Assembly: GCA_024404025.1 (NCBI GenBank)
Contig: JAKSQP010000004.1
Location: forward strand, 1 to 64,000
DNA length: 64,000 bases
Direction of reading: 5' to 3'
From: Clostridia bacterium
GTDB lineage: Bacteria; Bacillota; Clostridia; Oscillospirales; Acutalibacteraceae
Made by a program: the position numbers and the translations under genes. Below, piece after piece: positions 46,809 to 55,467 of the stretch; within the stretch, counting starts at the first letter, position 1; the number at the start of each line of letters is the position of its first letter. The notes below the pieces were generated by a model. That model worked only from the letters and a program-made list of their open reading frames with translations, searched no databases and was not told the DNA's origin.

Positions 46809-48287
46809 TTATTTTGTGTTGATAACACCGATATTTTCGAATACACGGTCGAATGCGGCGATTGCTTCGTCGATCATTTCGTCTGTGTATGCAGCGCTCG
46901 TGTAAAGACGGCTGCCTGCCAGAGTTACAAGGCCTTCTGCCATATATGCAGCGCCCATGTGTGTCATTTCTTTCTTGCGGATGTTGGTTTCGTCAAGAAC
47001 CTTGGGAACTGTCCAGAGCTTCTTCCAGTCAATTGAGAAGTTCAGAGTGCCGACTGTTTCAAGATGGCAGATCGAGCCCTGGTTGAATGCTACGAAGGGA
47101 AGGTTGCGCTTCTTGATAAGACCCTGAAGACCTGCGGTGAGTCTGTCACCGGCGAGAGCTGCCTTATAGCAGGCGTCTGCCTTTTCCATCTCTGTGAGCA
47201 TTGTGTAACCTGCAACGCAGCTGAGGGGGTTAGCCGACATTGTGCCGCCGCAGAATGCCTTGTGGATCTTCTGGTTGCCGTCAAGACCTGCGCCGAGATA
47301 CTTCATATATTCTCTCTTGCCGCCGAGTCCGCCTGCTCCGGGGTATCCGCCTGCGATAACCTTGCCGAATACGGTGAGATCGGGTGAAACGCCGAAATAG
47401 CCCTGAGCGCCGTTCATGCTGACACGGAAAGCCGTAACAACTTCATCGAAGATAAGGAGTGCGCCGTATTTGCGGCAAAGAGCTTCAACGCCCTTGCAGA
47501 AATTCTTGTCAACGGGCTTTGTTCCGCTTTCGGGTCCGATGGGTTCAAGCATAACAGCAGCCGTGCCGCCCTGGAACTTGTTTGCACGAAGCTTCTTTTC
47601 AAGATCATTGAGGTCACCGGGGAAGAATTCCTGAGTGTCCTTGAAGCAGAAATGAGGAACGCCGTGAGCCTGGGTCCACTTTGTGCCGGGGATACGAATG
47701 CCGTAACCGAGCTGATCGCTCCAGCCGTGATAAGCGCCGCCCATCTTAAGGATCTTCTTCTTGCCGGTTGCAAGGCGGGCAACACGGATAGCGCACATAC
47801 ATGCTTCAGTTCCCGAGCCGAGCATACGGAACATATCTACATTGGGGATAAGGTCGGCGATCTTCTTGCCGAGCTTATATTCATATTCATGGAAAAGACC
47901 TGTTGAAGGGCCGCAATCGTTGAGAAGCTCAACAACTGCCTCACGAACTGCGGGAGGATTGCTTCCGAGAACTGTGGGGCCGCCTGCCTGAAGGAAGTCA
48001 AAATATCTGTTACCGTCGATATCATAAAGATATGCGCCCTCTGCCTTTGTGAAAACGAGAGGGAACGGATAGTTGAATGCAAGGTTGTGCTGAACGCCGC
48101 CGGGTATAACAGTCTTTGCCTCTTCAATCATCTTCTTTGAGGTTGCACATTTCTTCTCAAAGTAGTTTTCCTCATAAGCCTTAAGAGCTTCGGGTTTGAT
48201 TGAATATACGGGTTTTTTGATGAGTGCATCGAGCTGCTTGCATATAGCAGAAGCATCAGGATAAGTAATAATGCCGTGGTTAGCCAT
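46809..48287 (-). CDS. Class III PLP aminotransferase / glutamate-1-semialdehyde aminomutase-like
   Basis: A 492-residue fold-type I PLP enzyme. An N-terminal extension of about 60 residues precedes the standard core: IPGGVQHNLAF, LGSGTEACMCAIRVAR, YHGWSD, LIFDEVVTAFR and the PLP lysine in VFGKVIAGGYP. It most resembles glutamate-1-semialdehyde 2,1-aminomutases, but it is about 60 residues longer and not near haem genes, so a catabolic or amino-sugar aminotransferase or aminomutase is more likely. CAGGAGG precedes the ATG. It is paired with the tandem aldolase downstream. Confidence 0.82.
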   Translation of the reverse strand: MANHGIITYPDASAICKQLDALIKKPVYSIKPEALKAYEENYFEKKCATSKKMIEEAKTVIPGGVQHNLAFNYPFPLVFTKAEGAYLYDIDGNRYFDFLQAGGPTVLGSNPPAVREAVVELLNDCGPSTGLFHEYEYKLGKKIADLIPNVDMFRMLGSGTEACMCAIRVARLATGKKKILKMGGAYHGWSDQLGYGIRIPGTKWTQAHGVPHFCFKDTQEFFPGDLNDLEKKLRANKFQGGTAAVMLEPIGPESGTKPVDKNFCKGVEALCRKYGALLIFDEVVTAFRVSMNGAQGYFGVSPDLTVFGKVIAGGYPGAGGLGGKREYMKYLGAGLDGNQKIHKAFCGGTMSANPLSCVAGYTMLTEMEKADACYKAALAGDRLTAGLQGLIKKRNLPFVAFNQGSICHLETVGTLNFSIDWKKLWTVPKVLDETNIRKKEMTHMGAAYMAEGLVTLAGSRLYTSAAYTDEMIDEAIAAFDRVFENIGVINTK

Positions 48288-48347
48288 TTTTAATATCCTC
48301 CTGAATATTTATATTTTGTATTTTTGATTATATCATATAATTATATA

Positions 48348-51300
48348 TTATTCAAGCCCCAGTTTTTTAGCCATTTCGGCAGTCTTGAGCTCAAGAAGCT
48401 TTGAAACGCCCTCTTCCTGCATTGTTACGCCATAGAGCATATCAGCTTCATCCATAGTGCCTCGTCTGTGGGTGATGAGAATGAACTGCGTTCCTCTTGT
48501 CATGCTGCGAACATAGCTTGCGTACCTTGAAACGTTGATGTCATCAAGCGCCGCTTCAACCTCATCGAAAATGCAGAAGGGAGCGGGCGTGACCTTGAGA
48601 ATCGCAAAAAGAAGAGCGATTGCGGCAAGTCCCTTTTCGCCGCCCGAAAGAAGGTCGATATTCTGAACATTCTTTCCCGGGGGCTGAACTCTGATGCTGA
48701 TGTTGCATTCAAGCACATCCTGGGGATCATCGAGCACCAGCTCTGCCTTGCCGCCGTCAAACAGATCTCTGAAGGTTTCTCCGAAATTGTTGTTGATGAG
48801 CCTGAACTGCTCTCTGAAGCGCTCCGCCATCTTGCCGGTCAGCTCTTCAATAAGCTTGATAAGCTCTTCCCTCGATTTCTCAATATCCGTTATCTGGCCG
48901 CTCATATATTCGTATCTCTCGGAAACTTCTTTGTATTCTTCAACTGCGCCGACATTGACCGTGCCGAGGCCTCGGATCTTGTTTTTGATTTCCTGAAGAG
49001 TGCGCTGCGCCTGCGGAATGTTTTCGGGAATAACGCCGACCTCCGCCGCTTCACGCAGAGTGAGCTGATATTCGTCATAAAGCTTATTCTGAGCGGTTTC
49101 AAGATCTCTCTGCATTGAATCCTTGCGTTCCTCAAGCCTTGCAAGCTCGCCGCCGAGCTTTTCTTTTTCTGCGCTCATTTCCCGCTCTTTTGCACGCAGA
49201 CGGGTGCTTTCGCCTTCGGATTCCGTTCTGCTTGAAATAAGAGCTTCTATGTTTTCTTTTGTCTGAACTGATTTTTCACGGAGCGCCGAAGCCTGCTCTT
49301 CAAGAGCTTTGATTTTTTCTTCCGTTTCCGAAATAGAAGCATTCAGGCCGTCGATTTCTTCGTTGAGCTTATCTGCTCTCATACTGAAGTTTTCTTTTCT
49401 CTGAATGCAGGAAGCAATCGTTTCTTCGTTTGCTTCGATTTCCTTGCGCAGAGCAACCATTTCAAGATTCAGTCTGTTCTGGATCTCGGATGATTTCTCA
49501 CGAAGTCCCTCAAGGAATTCTCTCTGCTCGTTAAGGCCTTCAAGCTCTTCGTTAAGTCTGCCGCTCTCTGCGGTGATTTCTTCAATTCTTCTGTCGAAGT
49601 TCTTTCCGGCTTCGGAATATTCTTTGATCCTTGCCTGCGAATTTTCTTTTTCCGCTTTAAGCTCATCAATGTGACCCTTTGCAGCGTTGAATCTGTCTTC
49701 AATCAGCTTGAGGTCGCTTTCCGCACGGATAATATCCTCCTGCGTTTTGATAAGCTCTGCTTCGGAAGCATCAAGCTCTGCCTGAACATTTGAAAGCTCT
49801 TCGGAGATATTCTTGAAGCTTGCTTCTTTTTCGTTAAGCTTCTTTTCTATTCCGGAAGCGGTTTCTTTAAGCGCTTCGATTTCGGTCACACGGCTTAAGA
49901 AATTCGAACCCGAACCTCTTGAACCGCCCGTCATCGAACCGCCGGCATTGAGGACCTGGCCGTCAATGGTAACTATCTTGAATCTGTATGAATATTTCTT
50001 CGCCATTGCAATGCCGTTGTCAATATTGTCAACAACTGCCGTCCTTGCAAGAAGCGAGCCTATGATCTCGGAATATTTTTTGTCAAAATCAAGGAGCTTG
50101 TCTGCCATATCGACGAAGCCCTCGCAGCTTTCAAGTCCCTTTTCGGTGAAAGGCTTTGATTTTATTGAGGTGAGCGGCAGGAAGGTCGCTCTGCCGGCTC
50201 TGTTTTCTTTCAGATAATTGATTGCTCTCTTTGCGGCATTTTCATCATCAACAACTATGTTCTGAATTGCGGCGCCGAGAGCGGTTTCAACTGCAACCGC
50301 ATATTCCGGCGGAGCGGAAATAAGCTGCGAAAGAGTGCCGTGGATCCCACGGAGAAAACCTCTCTTGGATTCCTTTATGACTTTCTGAACGCTGCCTGCA
50401 TAGCCGTCAAGATTCTTTTCAAGGTCATCAAGCATCTTGATTCTTGCGTTCTTCTGATAGAGGGCAAGATTCAGCTCATCTGCCTCTTTGCGGAGAGCTT
50501 CCGCTTTTCCGCTTCTTGAGCCGATTATAAGGCGATAGCCTTCAAGCGCATTTTCATGCTCTTCGGCAATATCCTTAAGGCGGCGCAGTTCTTTTTCTGC
50601 ATCGTTTTTTTCTTTTTCGAGCGAATCAATGATGCCGCCTCTTGTTGTTATGACCTCATCAATGTTCGCAATTCTTGTTTCAAGCTCTCTGACGGTTGAT
50701 TCAGCCGTTGATTTTTCAACTCTGACATCTGCAAGAGCAAGAGCCGCTTTTGTGAGCTTCTCGTTGATTTCCTTTGATTTTTCGCCGTTTTCGCTGTTCT
50801 GACCGAGCAGATCGTTCAGCTTTTCAAGCTCTTCGGAAAGTTCTTCCTTCTTTGAGGCAAAAAGCTTTTCCTTCTCTTCGGAATCCTTTTTCGCATTCTC
50901 TATTTCGGCATCTATTTCGGCAACGGATTTTTCGCTTTCGCCCATATCGCCGACGATTCTTTCGATAGTCTGGCGGCTGTGTTCGATTGTGTTCTTTTCA
51001 ACTGCGATCTGACCCTCTGTGACCGCCGCCTGCTCTTCCGCTTCGGTTATGCTTTGGCGCAGACGCTCGATTTCAAGAGTTATTTCCTGACCCTTTGCTA
51101 TGGATTCTTCAATCTTTTCGGAAAGCTCTTCAAGGCCGGCTTCCGTGTTTTCATACTGCGCCGAAGCAACGGAAAGCTTATGCTCCTGCTCACGCAGGCC
51201 TTCTTTTGATTTTTCGATAGTATGAAGCCAGAGACCGATTTCAAGCACCTTTTTTTCATCCGCAAGCGCAAGGAATTTTATTGCCTTTTCGCTCTGCGTT

Positions 51301-51917
51301 TTGAGCGGACCGATGCGTGATTCAAGCTCCGAGAGAATATCTCTCAATCTGACGAGATTTTCTTCCGCCTGATCAAGACGGCGGTTTGCATCCGCTCTTC
51401 TGTAACGGAAATGCGAAATGCCCGACGCCTCTTCAAGCATATCTCTTCTCTGCGTTGAGCGTGCGGAAACAAGGTCTGCGATCCTGCCCTGACCGACCAT
51501 TGAATAACCGTCTCTGCCGAGTCCCGTGTCCATAAACAGCTCGTGAATGTCACGAAGGCGGCATTCTTCGCCGTTTATTCTGTATTCACTTTCGCCCGAG
51601 CGGTAATAACGGCGGGTAACGGACACCTCCGCCTTGTCATTCTGGAGGCTGCCGTCTGTATTATCAAGGCAAAGCGTGACCTCGGCATAGCCGAGAGCCT
51701 TTCGAAGGCTTGTGCCGCCGAAAATAACATCCTCCATTCTTGCGCCTCGCAGCGTTTTCGTTGACTGCTCGCCGAGAACCCAGCGCACCGCATCGGAAAT
51801 ATTGCTTTTGCCCGAGCCGTTCGGGCCGACAACGGCAGTTATTCCTCTGCCGAAATTCAGCACCGTTTTGTCGGGGAAGGACTTGAAGCCCTGCATTTCA
51901 AGCGCTTTAAGTATCAT
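48348..51917 (-). CDS. smc: Chromosome segregation protein SMC
   Basis: A 1189-residue condensin ATPase of normal length. Walker A GPNGSGKSN near residue 33, long coiled coils (about 170-500 and 680-1020), a hinge domain (about 515-670) and the C-terminal signature LLSGGEKGLAAIALLF with Walker B FCIFDEVEAALDD. It organises and segregates the chromosome with ScpA and ScpB. AGAGG 7 nt before ATG. It sits downstream of rnc and the radical SAM gene, the usual Firmicutes order. Confidence 0.97.
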   Translation of the reverse strand: MILKALEMQGFKSFPDKTVLNFGRGITAVVGPNGSGKSNISDAVRWVLGEQSTKTLRGARMEDVIFGGTSLRKALGYAEVTLCLDNTDGSLQNDKAEVSVTRRYYRSGESEYRINGEECRLRDIHELFMDTGLGRDGYSMVGQGRIADLVSARSTQRRDMLEEASGISHFRYRRADANRRLDQAEENLVRLRDILSELESRIGPLKTQSEKAIKFLALADEKKVLEIGLWLHTIEKSKEGLREQEHKLSVASAQYENTEAGLEELSEKIEESIAKGQEITLEIERLRQSITEAEEQAAVTEGQIAVEKNTIEHSRQTIERIVGDMGESEKSVAEIDAEIENAKKDSEEKEKLFASKKEELSEELEKLNDLLGQNSENGEKSKEINEKLTKAALALADVRVEKSTAESTVRELETRIANIDEVITTRGGIIDSLEKEKNDAEKELRRLKDIAEEHENALEGYRLIIGSRSGKAEALRKEADELNLALYQKNARIKMLDDLEKNLDGYAGSVQKVIKESKRGFLRGIHGTLSQLISAPPEYAVAVETALGAAIQNIVVDDENAAKRAINYLKENRAGRATFLPLTSIKSKPFTEKGLESCEGFVDMADKLLDFDKKYSEIIGSLLARTAVVDNIDNGIAMAKKYSYRFKIVTIDGQVLNAGGSMTGGSRGSGSNFLSRVTEIEALKETASGIEKKLNEKEASFKNISEELSNVQAELDASEAELIKTQEDIIRAESDLKLIEDRFNAAKGHIDELKAEKENSQARIKEYSEAGKNFDRRIEEITAESGRLNEELEGLNEQREFLEGLREKSSEIQNRLNLEMVALRKEIEANEETIASCIQRKENFSMRADKLNEEIDGLNASISETEEKIKALEEQASALREKSVQTKENIEALISSRTESEGESTRLRAKEREMSAEKEKLGGELARLEERKDSMQRDLETAQNKLYDEYQLTLREAAEVGVIPENIPQAQRTLQEIKNKIRGLGTVNVGAVEEYKEVSERYEYMSGQITDIEKSREELIKLIEELTGKMAERFREQFRLINNNFGETFRDLFDGGKAELVLDDPQDVLECNISIRVQPPGKNVQNIDLLSGGEKGLAAIALLFAILKVTPAPFCIFDEVEAALDDINVSRYASYVRSMTRGTQFILITHRRGTMDEADMLYGVTMQEEGVSKLLELKTAEMAKKLGLE

Positions 51918-51929
51918 TTAAGTACCTCT

Positions 51930-52925
51930 TTATGTAATACTGACTCCGTATTTTTCAATGCCCTCCTGCACTCTGACCGTGCATTCATAACCCATTTCAC
52001 GGAGCCTGATAATATTCGTCTTCTTCTGCCCTGTCATCTTGGAATTTTCACCCGGGGCAACATTGAGAACATAGCTGCCCTGCGGAAGCTTTTCAAGCTT
52101 TTCTTTTGCGTTGTTGAAATATATTTCGCCCTCGCAAAGCTCACGGAGCGCAGGATGATAAGCTCCTCCCGCATAATTTTCTTCAACTCCGCCACCCGAA
52201 TGAAGGCCGACTCTGATAACCTTTATGCCTGCATTTTCAAACATCGGAATAAGCCTTGCGCAGAGCTTCACCGTTTCATCAACGCCCTTGGGAATGAATT
52301 CCCCCTCCTGCATAAGCTCACAGAGCTTTGTGTTTTTTATAACCACCGTCGGATAGATTCTGACCGTTTCGGGCTTAAGAGCAATAATTTTTTCAGCCGT
52401 TTCGATGCTGTCTTCATCTTCGGAGCCGTAAAGCCCCGTCATCATCTGAAGTCCGGTTTCAAAGCCGTATTTTTTCAGCAGGATAACAGCAGCTTCAACC
52501 TGCTCCGCCGTGTGACCTCTTTCATTTAGTTCAAGCACCCTGTTATCAAGGCTCTGGGCTCCGAGCTCAACTGCGGTCACTCCGTATTTTTTCAAAATCC
52601 GGCAGATCTCTTCGTCTATTCCGTCGGGTCTTGTTGAAATTCTGATTCCTTTGAAAATTCCCTTTTCAACATAAGAATATGCCGCTTCAAGCAGAGAAAC
52701 CATATAGCTTCTTTCAACCATCGTGAAGCTGCCGCCGAAAAATGCTATCTCGCCGCCCGATGCTTCCTGCTCCGAAAGGCTTTTTATCGCCGTTTCGGCT
52801 GCGGAATGAACATCCTGCGGAACAACATCTCTCTGACTGCCCGATATGCTTCTCTGATTGCAGAATGTGCACATGTGCGGGCATCCCTTATGCACAACGA
52901 AAAGAGCAACATTTATATGCTTCAT
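51930..52925 (-). CDS. Radical SAM protein, Elp3-like
   Basis: A 331-residue protein with the iron-sulfur cluster motif CPHMCTFC near residue 15 (C-x3-C-x2-C), GGSFTMVE and ELGAQSLD, as in Elp3-type radical SAM proteins. It lacks the acetyltransferase domain of true Elp3. Small members of this type lie between rnc and smc in many Clostridia. They may act on tRNA, but this is not proven. Overlaps rnc by 4 nt. Confidence 0.85.
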   Translation of the reverse strand: MKHINVALFVVHKGCPHMCTFCNQRSISGSQRDVVPQDVHSAAETAIKSLSEQEASGGEIAFFGGSFTMVERSYMVSLLEAAYSYVEKGIFKGIRISTRPDGIDEEICRILKKYGVTAVELGAQSLDNRVLELNERGHTAEQVEAAVILLKKYGFETGLQMMTGLYGSEDEDSIETAEKIIALKPETVRIYPTVVIKNTKLCELMQEGEFIPKGVDETVKLCARLIPMFENAGIKVIRVGLHSGGGVEENYAGGAYHPALRELCEGEIYFNNAKEKLEKLPQGSYVLNVAPGENSKMTGQKKTNIIRLREMGYECTVRVQEGIEKYGVSIT

Positions 52926-53599
52926 TTTATTCCCATAAGCTCAAGAGCTTCCTTTGCGGCGAGCTGCTCTGCGAGCTTTTTGCTCTTTCCCGTGCCCGTG
53001 CCGATAACATTGCTGTTGAGATGCACTTCAAAGGTGAAGCTTTTTGCGTGAGCAGGTCCGCTTTCGGCAATCTGAACATATTCGATATGCTCTTCGGGAT
53101 TGCGCTGAATGACCTCCTGCAGAATTGTTTTATAATCCTTTGTTTCATCAAGCTCGTCATTCCTTGAAACGAATCTCAAAGCAAGCTTTTTAGCTTCGTC
53201 GAGTCCGCCGTCAAGAAAAACTGCGGCAAGCACGGCTTCAAACGCATCCGCAAGCATTGAAGGCTTGTTTCTGCCGCCCATCCTTGTTTCGCCCTTGCCG
53301 AGAAGCAGCGCCGAGCCGATGTCAAGCTCTTTCGCATAGGAGCAGAGTGCGCTTTCGCAGACTCTTGCGGACCTGTGCTTCGTGAGGTCTCCCTCCGGCA
53401 CATTCATGCTTTCGTAAAGATATTTTGCTGAGATAAATCCAAGCACTGCATCGCCGAGGAATTCAAGCCTTTCGTTGCAAACCGCATCGCCGCCCTTTTC
53501 GTTTGCATAAGATGAATGCGAAAGAGCGGTTTCGAGCAGCCCGATATCCTTAAAGTGATAGCCGATATTATTCTGCAATGCTTCAAATTTTTCGTTCAT
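52922..53599 (-). CDS. rnc: Ribonuclease III
   Basis: A 225-residue double-strand-specific endonuclease. The nuclease signature ERLEFLGDAVLGF (about 42-54, with catalytic Glu and Asp) and the second acidic site in LADAFEAVLAAVFLDGG are present, then a dsRNA-binding domain (about 155-225). Processes rRNA precursors. Its ribosome-binding site (AAAAGGAAGT) directly abuts the inverted-repeat element upstream. Confidence 0.96.
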   Translation of the reverse strand: MNEKFEALQNNIGYHFKDIGLLETALSHSSYANEKGGDAVCNERLEFLGDAVLGFISAKYLYESMNVPEGDLTKHRSARVCESALCSYAKELDIGSALLLGKGETRMGGRNKPSMLADAFEAVLAAVFLDGGLDEAKKLALRFVSRNDELDETKDYKTILQEVIQRNPEEHIEYVQIAESGPAHAKSFTFEVHLNSNVIGTGTGKSKKLAEQLAAKEALELMGIK

Positions 53600-53621
53600 T
53601 TCAGGTTTACTTCCTTTTGCC

Positions 53622-53895
53622 TAACCGAGTGATAATAATCCGAACCCACCTTGAATCCGGTTCTTTTTCCGCCTGACAGCGTCATCGTCATTGCAAGGCA
53701 CCAAGCCTTGCTGCTTCCTCTTCCTTGTCATACGAAAAAATATCTCAAATTCAAGGCAAGTTTTATTTCGTTTTAGAGTAGTTATATGCGAGGCGGCCGA
53801 ATGAGTAATACTTTGTGTATTGCGAATGAGGGCAACGAAGCAGATAGCTGCTTTAAAACGAAAGAAAATGGGTTCGTTTTATCATCACTCGGTTA
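53622..53895. mobile_element. MITE-like element with 25-bp terminal inverted repeats
   Basis: A 274-bp segment with termini ACCGAGTGATAATAATCC (left) and, inverted, ACCGAGTGATGATAAAAC (right), both continuing to GAACCCA; 22 of 25 positions match. Each end is flanked by TA, as produced by IS630/Tc1-mariner-type insertion. Inside, a second imperfect hairpin pairs CGTTTTAGAGTAG with CTGCTTTAAAACG (about 53773-53861). It has no transposase gene. It lies within the topA-smc gene series between the acyl-carrier gene and rnc, and its right-hand TA overlaps the stop codon of the former. Confidence 0.7.
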
Positions 53896-54114
53896 TCCTA
53901 TTTTCTCAATCATATCGGCAAGCTCTGCGATTGAAATATCTCCGCTTATTTCGCTGCCGAATTCAACTCCGAATTCTCTTTCAAGAGTCAAAACAAGATC
54001 CTCCGTGTCAAGCTCATCGTCAATGATGTCTTCAATCAGAGTATCTTCATTGATTTCTTCTTCATCCGCTCCGAATTCATCGCAGATGATCGAAATCAGT
54101 TTTTCAAAGATCAT
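53893..54114 (-). CDS. Acyl carrier-like protein lacking the phosphopantetheine serine
   Basis: A 73-residue acidic four-helix protein. The fold is that of acyl carrier protein: a first helix MIFEKLISIICDEFG, loop with EEINEDTLIEDI, then helix II start. The usual DSL motif (with the Ser that receives 4'-phosphopantetheine) reads DDELDTEDLV, with Glu 34 in the Ser position. The following FGVEF and C-terminal IAELADMI are normal. The start at 54114 has GGAGG 7 nt upstream. It could therefore not carry acyl groups in the usual way. It lies between trmFO and rnc, where Firmicutes often carry the genuine acpP. The last codon abuts an inserted repeat element. Confidence 0.8.
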   Translation of the reverse strand: MIFEKLISIICDEFGADEEEINEDTLIEDIIDDELDTEDLVLTLEREFGVEFGSEISGDISIAELADMIEKIG

Positions 54115-54159
54115 CAAAATGCCTCCGTAAGTGCGGTACTTCATAAAACGGTTTACAAA

Positions 54160-55467
54160 TTACCGCCCAATCTGTAATTGATTTTCAAGGCTTTCCAGAC
54201 CCCTTGCCGCAAGCGCTTCGTATCTCTGCTGCTTATCCCTTATCTTTTTTTCAAGAGGAGGAAGCAGACCGAAGCTTGCGCCCATAGGTTGAAAATTCGT
54301 TATGCTTTCATCGCTCACATATCTTGCAAGCGCACCCGTCATCGTAAGCTCTGACGGCAGAAATTTTTCTTTTCCGAGCATTCTGTTGGCGGCGTTTATG
54401 CCTGCAAGAATTCCTGCGCAGGCGGATTCCATATAGCCCTCAACTCCCGTTATCTGACCCGCAAAGAAAAGGTCGGGTCTTTTTCTGAATGAAAAATCGT
54501 CATTCAGAAGTCTCGGAGAATCAATGAAGGTGTTTCTGTGCATAACACCGTATCTTAAAAATTCCGCATTTTTCAATGCCGGAATCATCGAAAACACTCT
54601 CTTCTGCTCGGAGAACTTCAGATTTGTCTGGAATCCCACGAGATTATACATTGAGCCTTCTTTATTTTCCTTCCGGAGCTGAAGATTTGCCCAGGGTCTG
54701 TGACCCATTTTGGGGTCAACAAGGCCTGCCGGCTTCATCGGACCGAACCGGATGGTATCGTGGCCTCTCGATGCCATAACCTCGATGGGCATGCAGCCTT
54801 CATAAACGCCCTTTCGTTTGTCGAATTCGTGAACGGGAGCAACCTCGGCATTTATGAGAGCCTCATAGAATGCCTCATATTCCTCTTTGTTCATCGGGCA
54901 GTTTATGTAATCGTCCGGCTCGCCTCTGTCATATCTTGATTGCATAAACGCACGGTCAAGATCAATGCTTTCAGCCGAAACTATCGGAGCCGCAGCATCA
55001 AAGAAGCTTAAATTTCCGCCGCAGAGCGTCTTGATTTTTTCCGAAAGCGCTTCCGAAGCGAGCGGACCGGCCGCAATGATCGTCATTCCGTCGGGAATTT
55101 CGGTCACTTCTTCTCTGATAACCGTTATTTCTTTTCTTGAAAGGATTTTTTCGGTTACGAGCGCCGAAAATTTGTCTCTGTCAACCGCAAGAGCGCCGCC
55201 CGCAGGCACCGCCGTTGCTTCGGCACATTCAACGCAGAGAGAGCCGAGTTTTTTCATTTCGGCCTTGAGCATTCCGGCTGCGCAGCCTAAACGCATTGCT
55301 TTGAAAGAATTTGAGCAAACAAGCTCCGCAAGCCCTTCATTTGAATGCGCAGGAGAAAATCTGACGGGCTTCATTTCATAAAGCTCAACCTCAATGCCCC
55401 TGTTTGCTGCCTGCCACGCCGCCTCTGCTCCTGCAAAGCCGCCGCCGATTATTCTGATTTTATTCAT
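54160..55467 (-). CDS. trmFO: tRNA m5U54 methyltransferase, folate/FAD-dependent TrmFO
   Basis: A 435-residue flavoprotein that makes ribothymidine at tRNA position 54 using methylene-tetrahydrofolate. N-terminal FAD site IIGGGFAGAEAAWQ, then YEMKPVRFSPAH and LVCSNSFKAM. The late GVEGYMESACAGILAGINAA is typical. The start at 55467 lies within the last codons of topA (8-nt overlap), indicating coupling. Confidence 0.95.
   Translation of the reverse strand: MNKIRIIGGGFAGAEAAWQAANRGIEVELYEMKPVRFSPAHSNEGLAELVCSNSFKAMRLGCAAGMLKAEMKKLGSLCVECAEATAVPAGGALAVDRDKFSALVTEKILSRKEITVIREEVTEIPDGMTIIAAGPLASEALSEKIKTLCGGNLSFFDAAAPIVSAESIDLDRAFMQSRYDRGEPDDYINCPMNKEEYEAFYEALINAEVAPVHEFDKRKGVYEGCMPIEVMASRGHDTIRFGPMKPAGLVDPKMGHRPWANLQLRKENKEGSMYNLVGFQTNLKFSEQKRVFSMIPALKNAEFLRYGVMHRNTFIDSPRLLNDDFSFRKRPDLFFAGQITGVEGYMESACAGILAGINAANRMLGKEKFLPSELTMTGALARYVSDESITNFQPMGASFGLLPPLEKKIRDKQQRYEALAARGLESLENQLQIGR

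Noticed and set aside
46809..48287. HemL (glutamate-1-semialdehyde aminomutase of haem synthesis)
   Set aside because: Longer N-terminus, no haem genes nearby and paired with an aldolase; only the general family is supported.
53786..54130. 114-codon frame on the + strand
   Set aside because: Shadow of the acyl carrier-like gene and of the inverted-repeat element.
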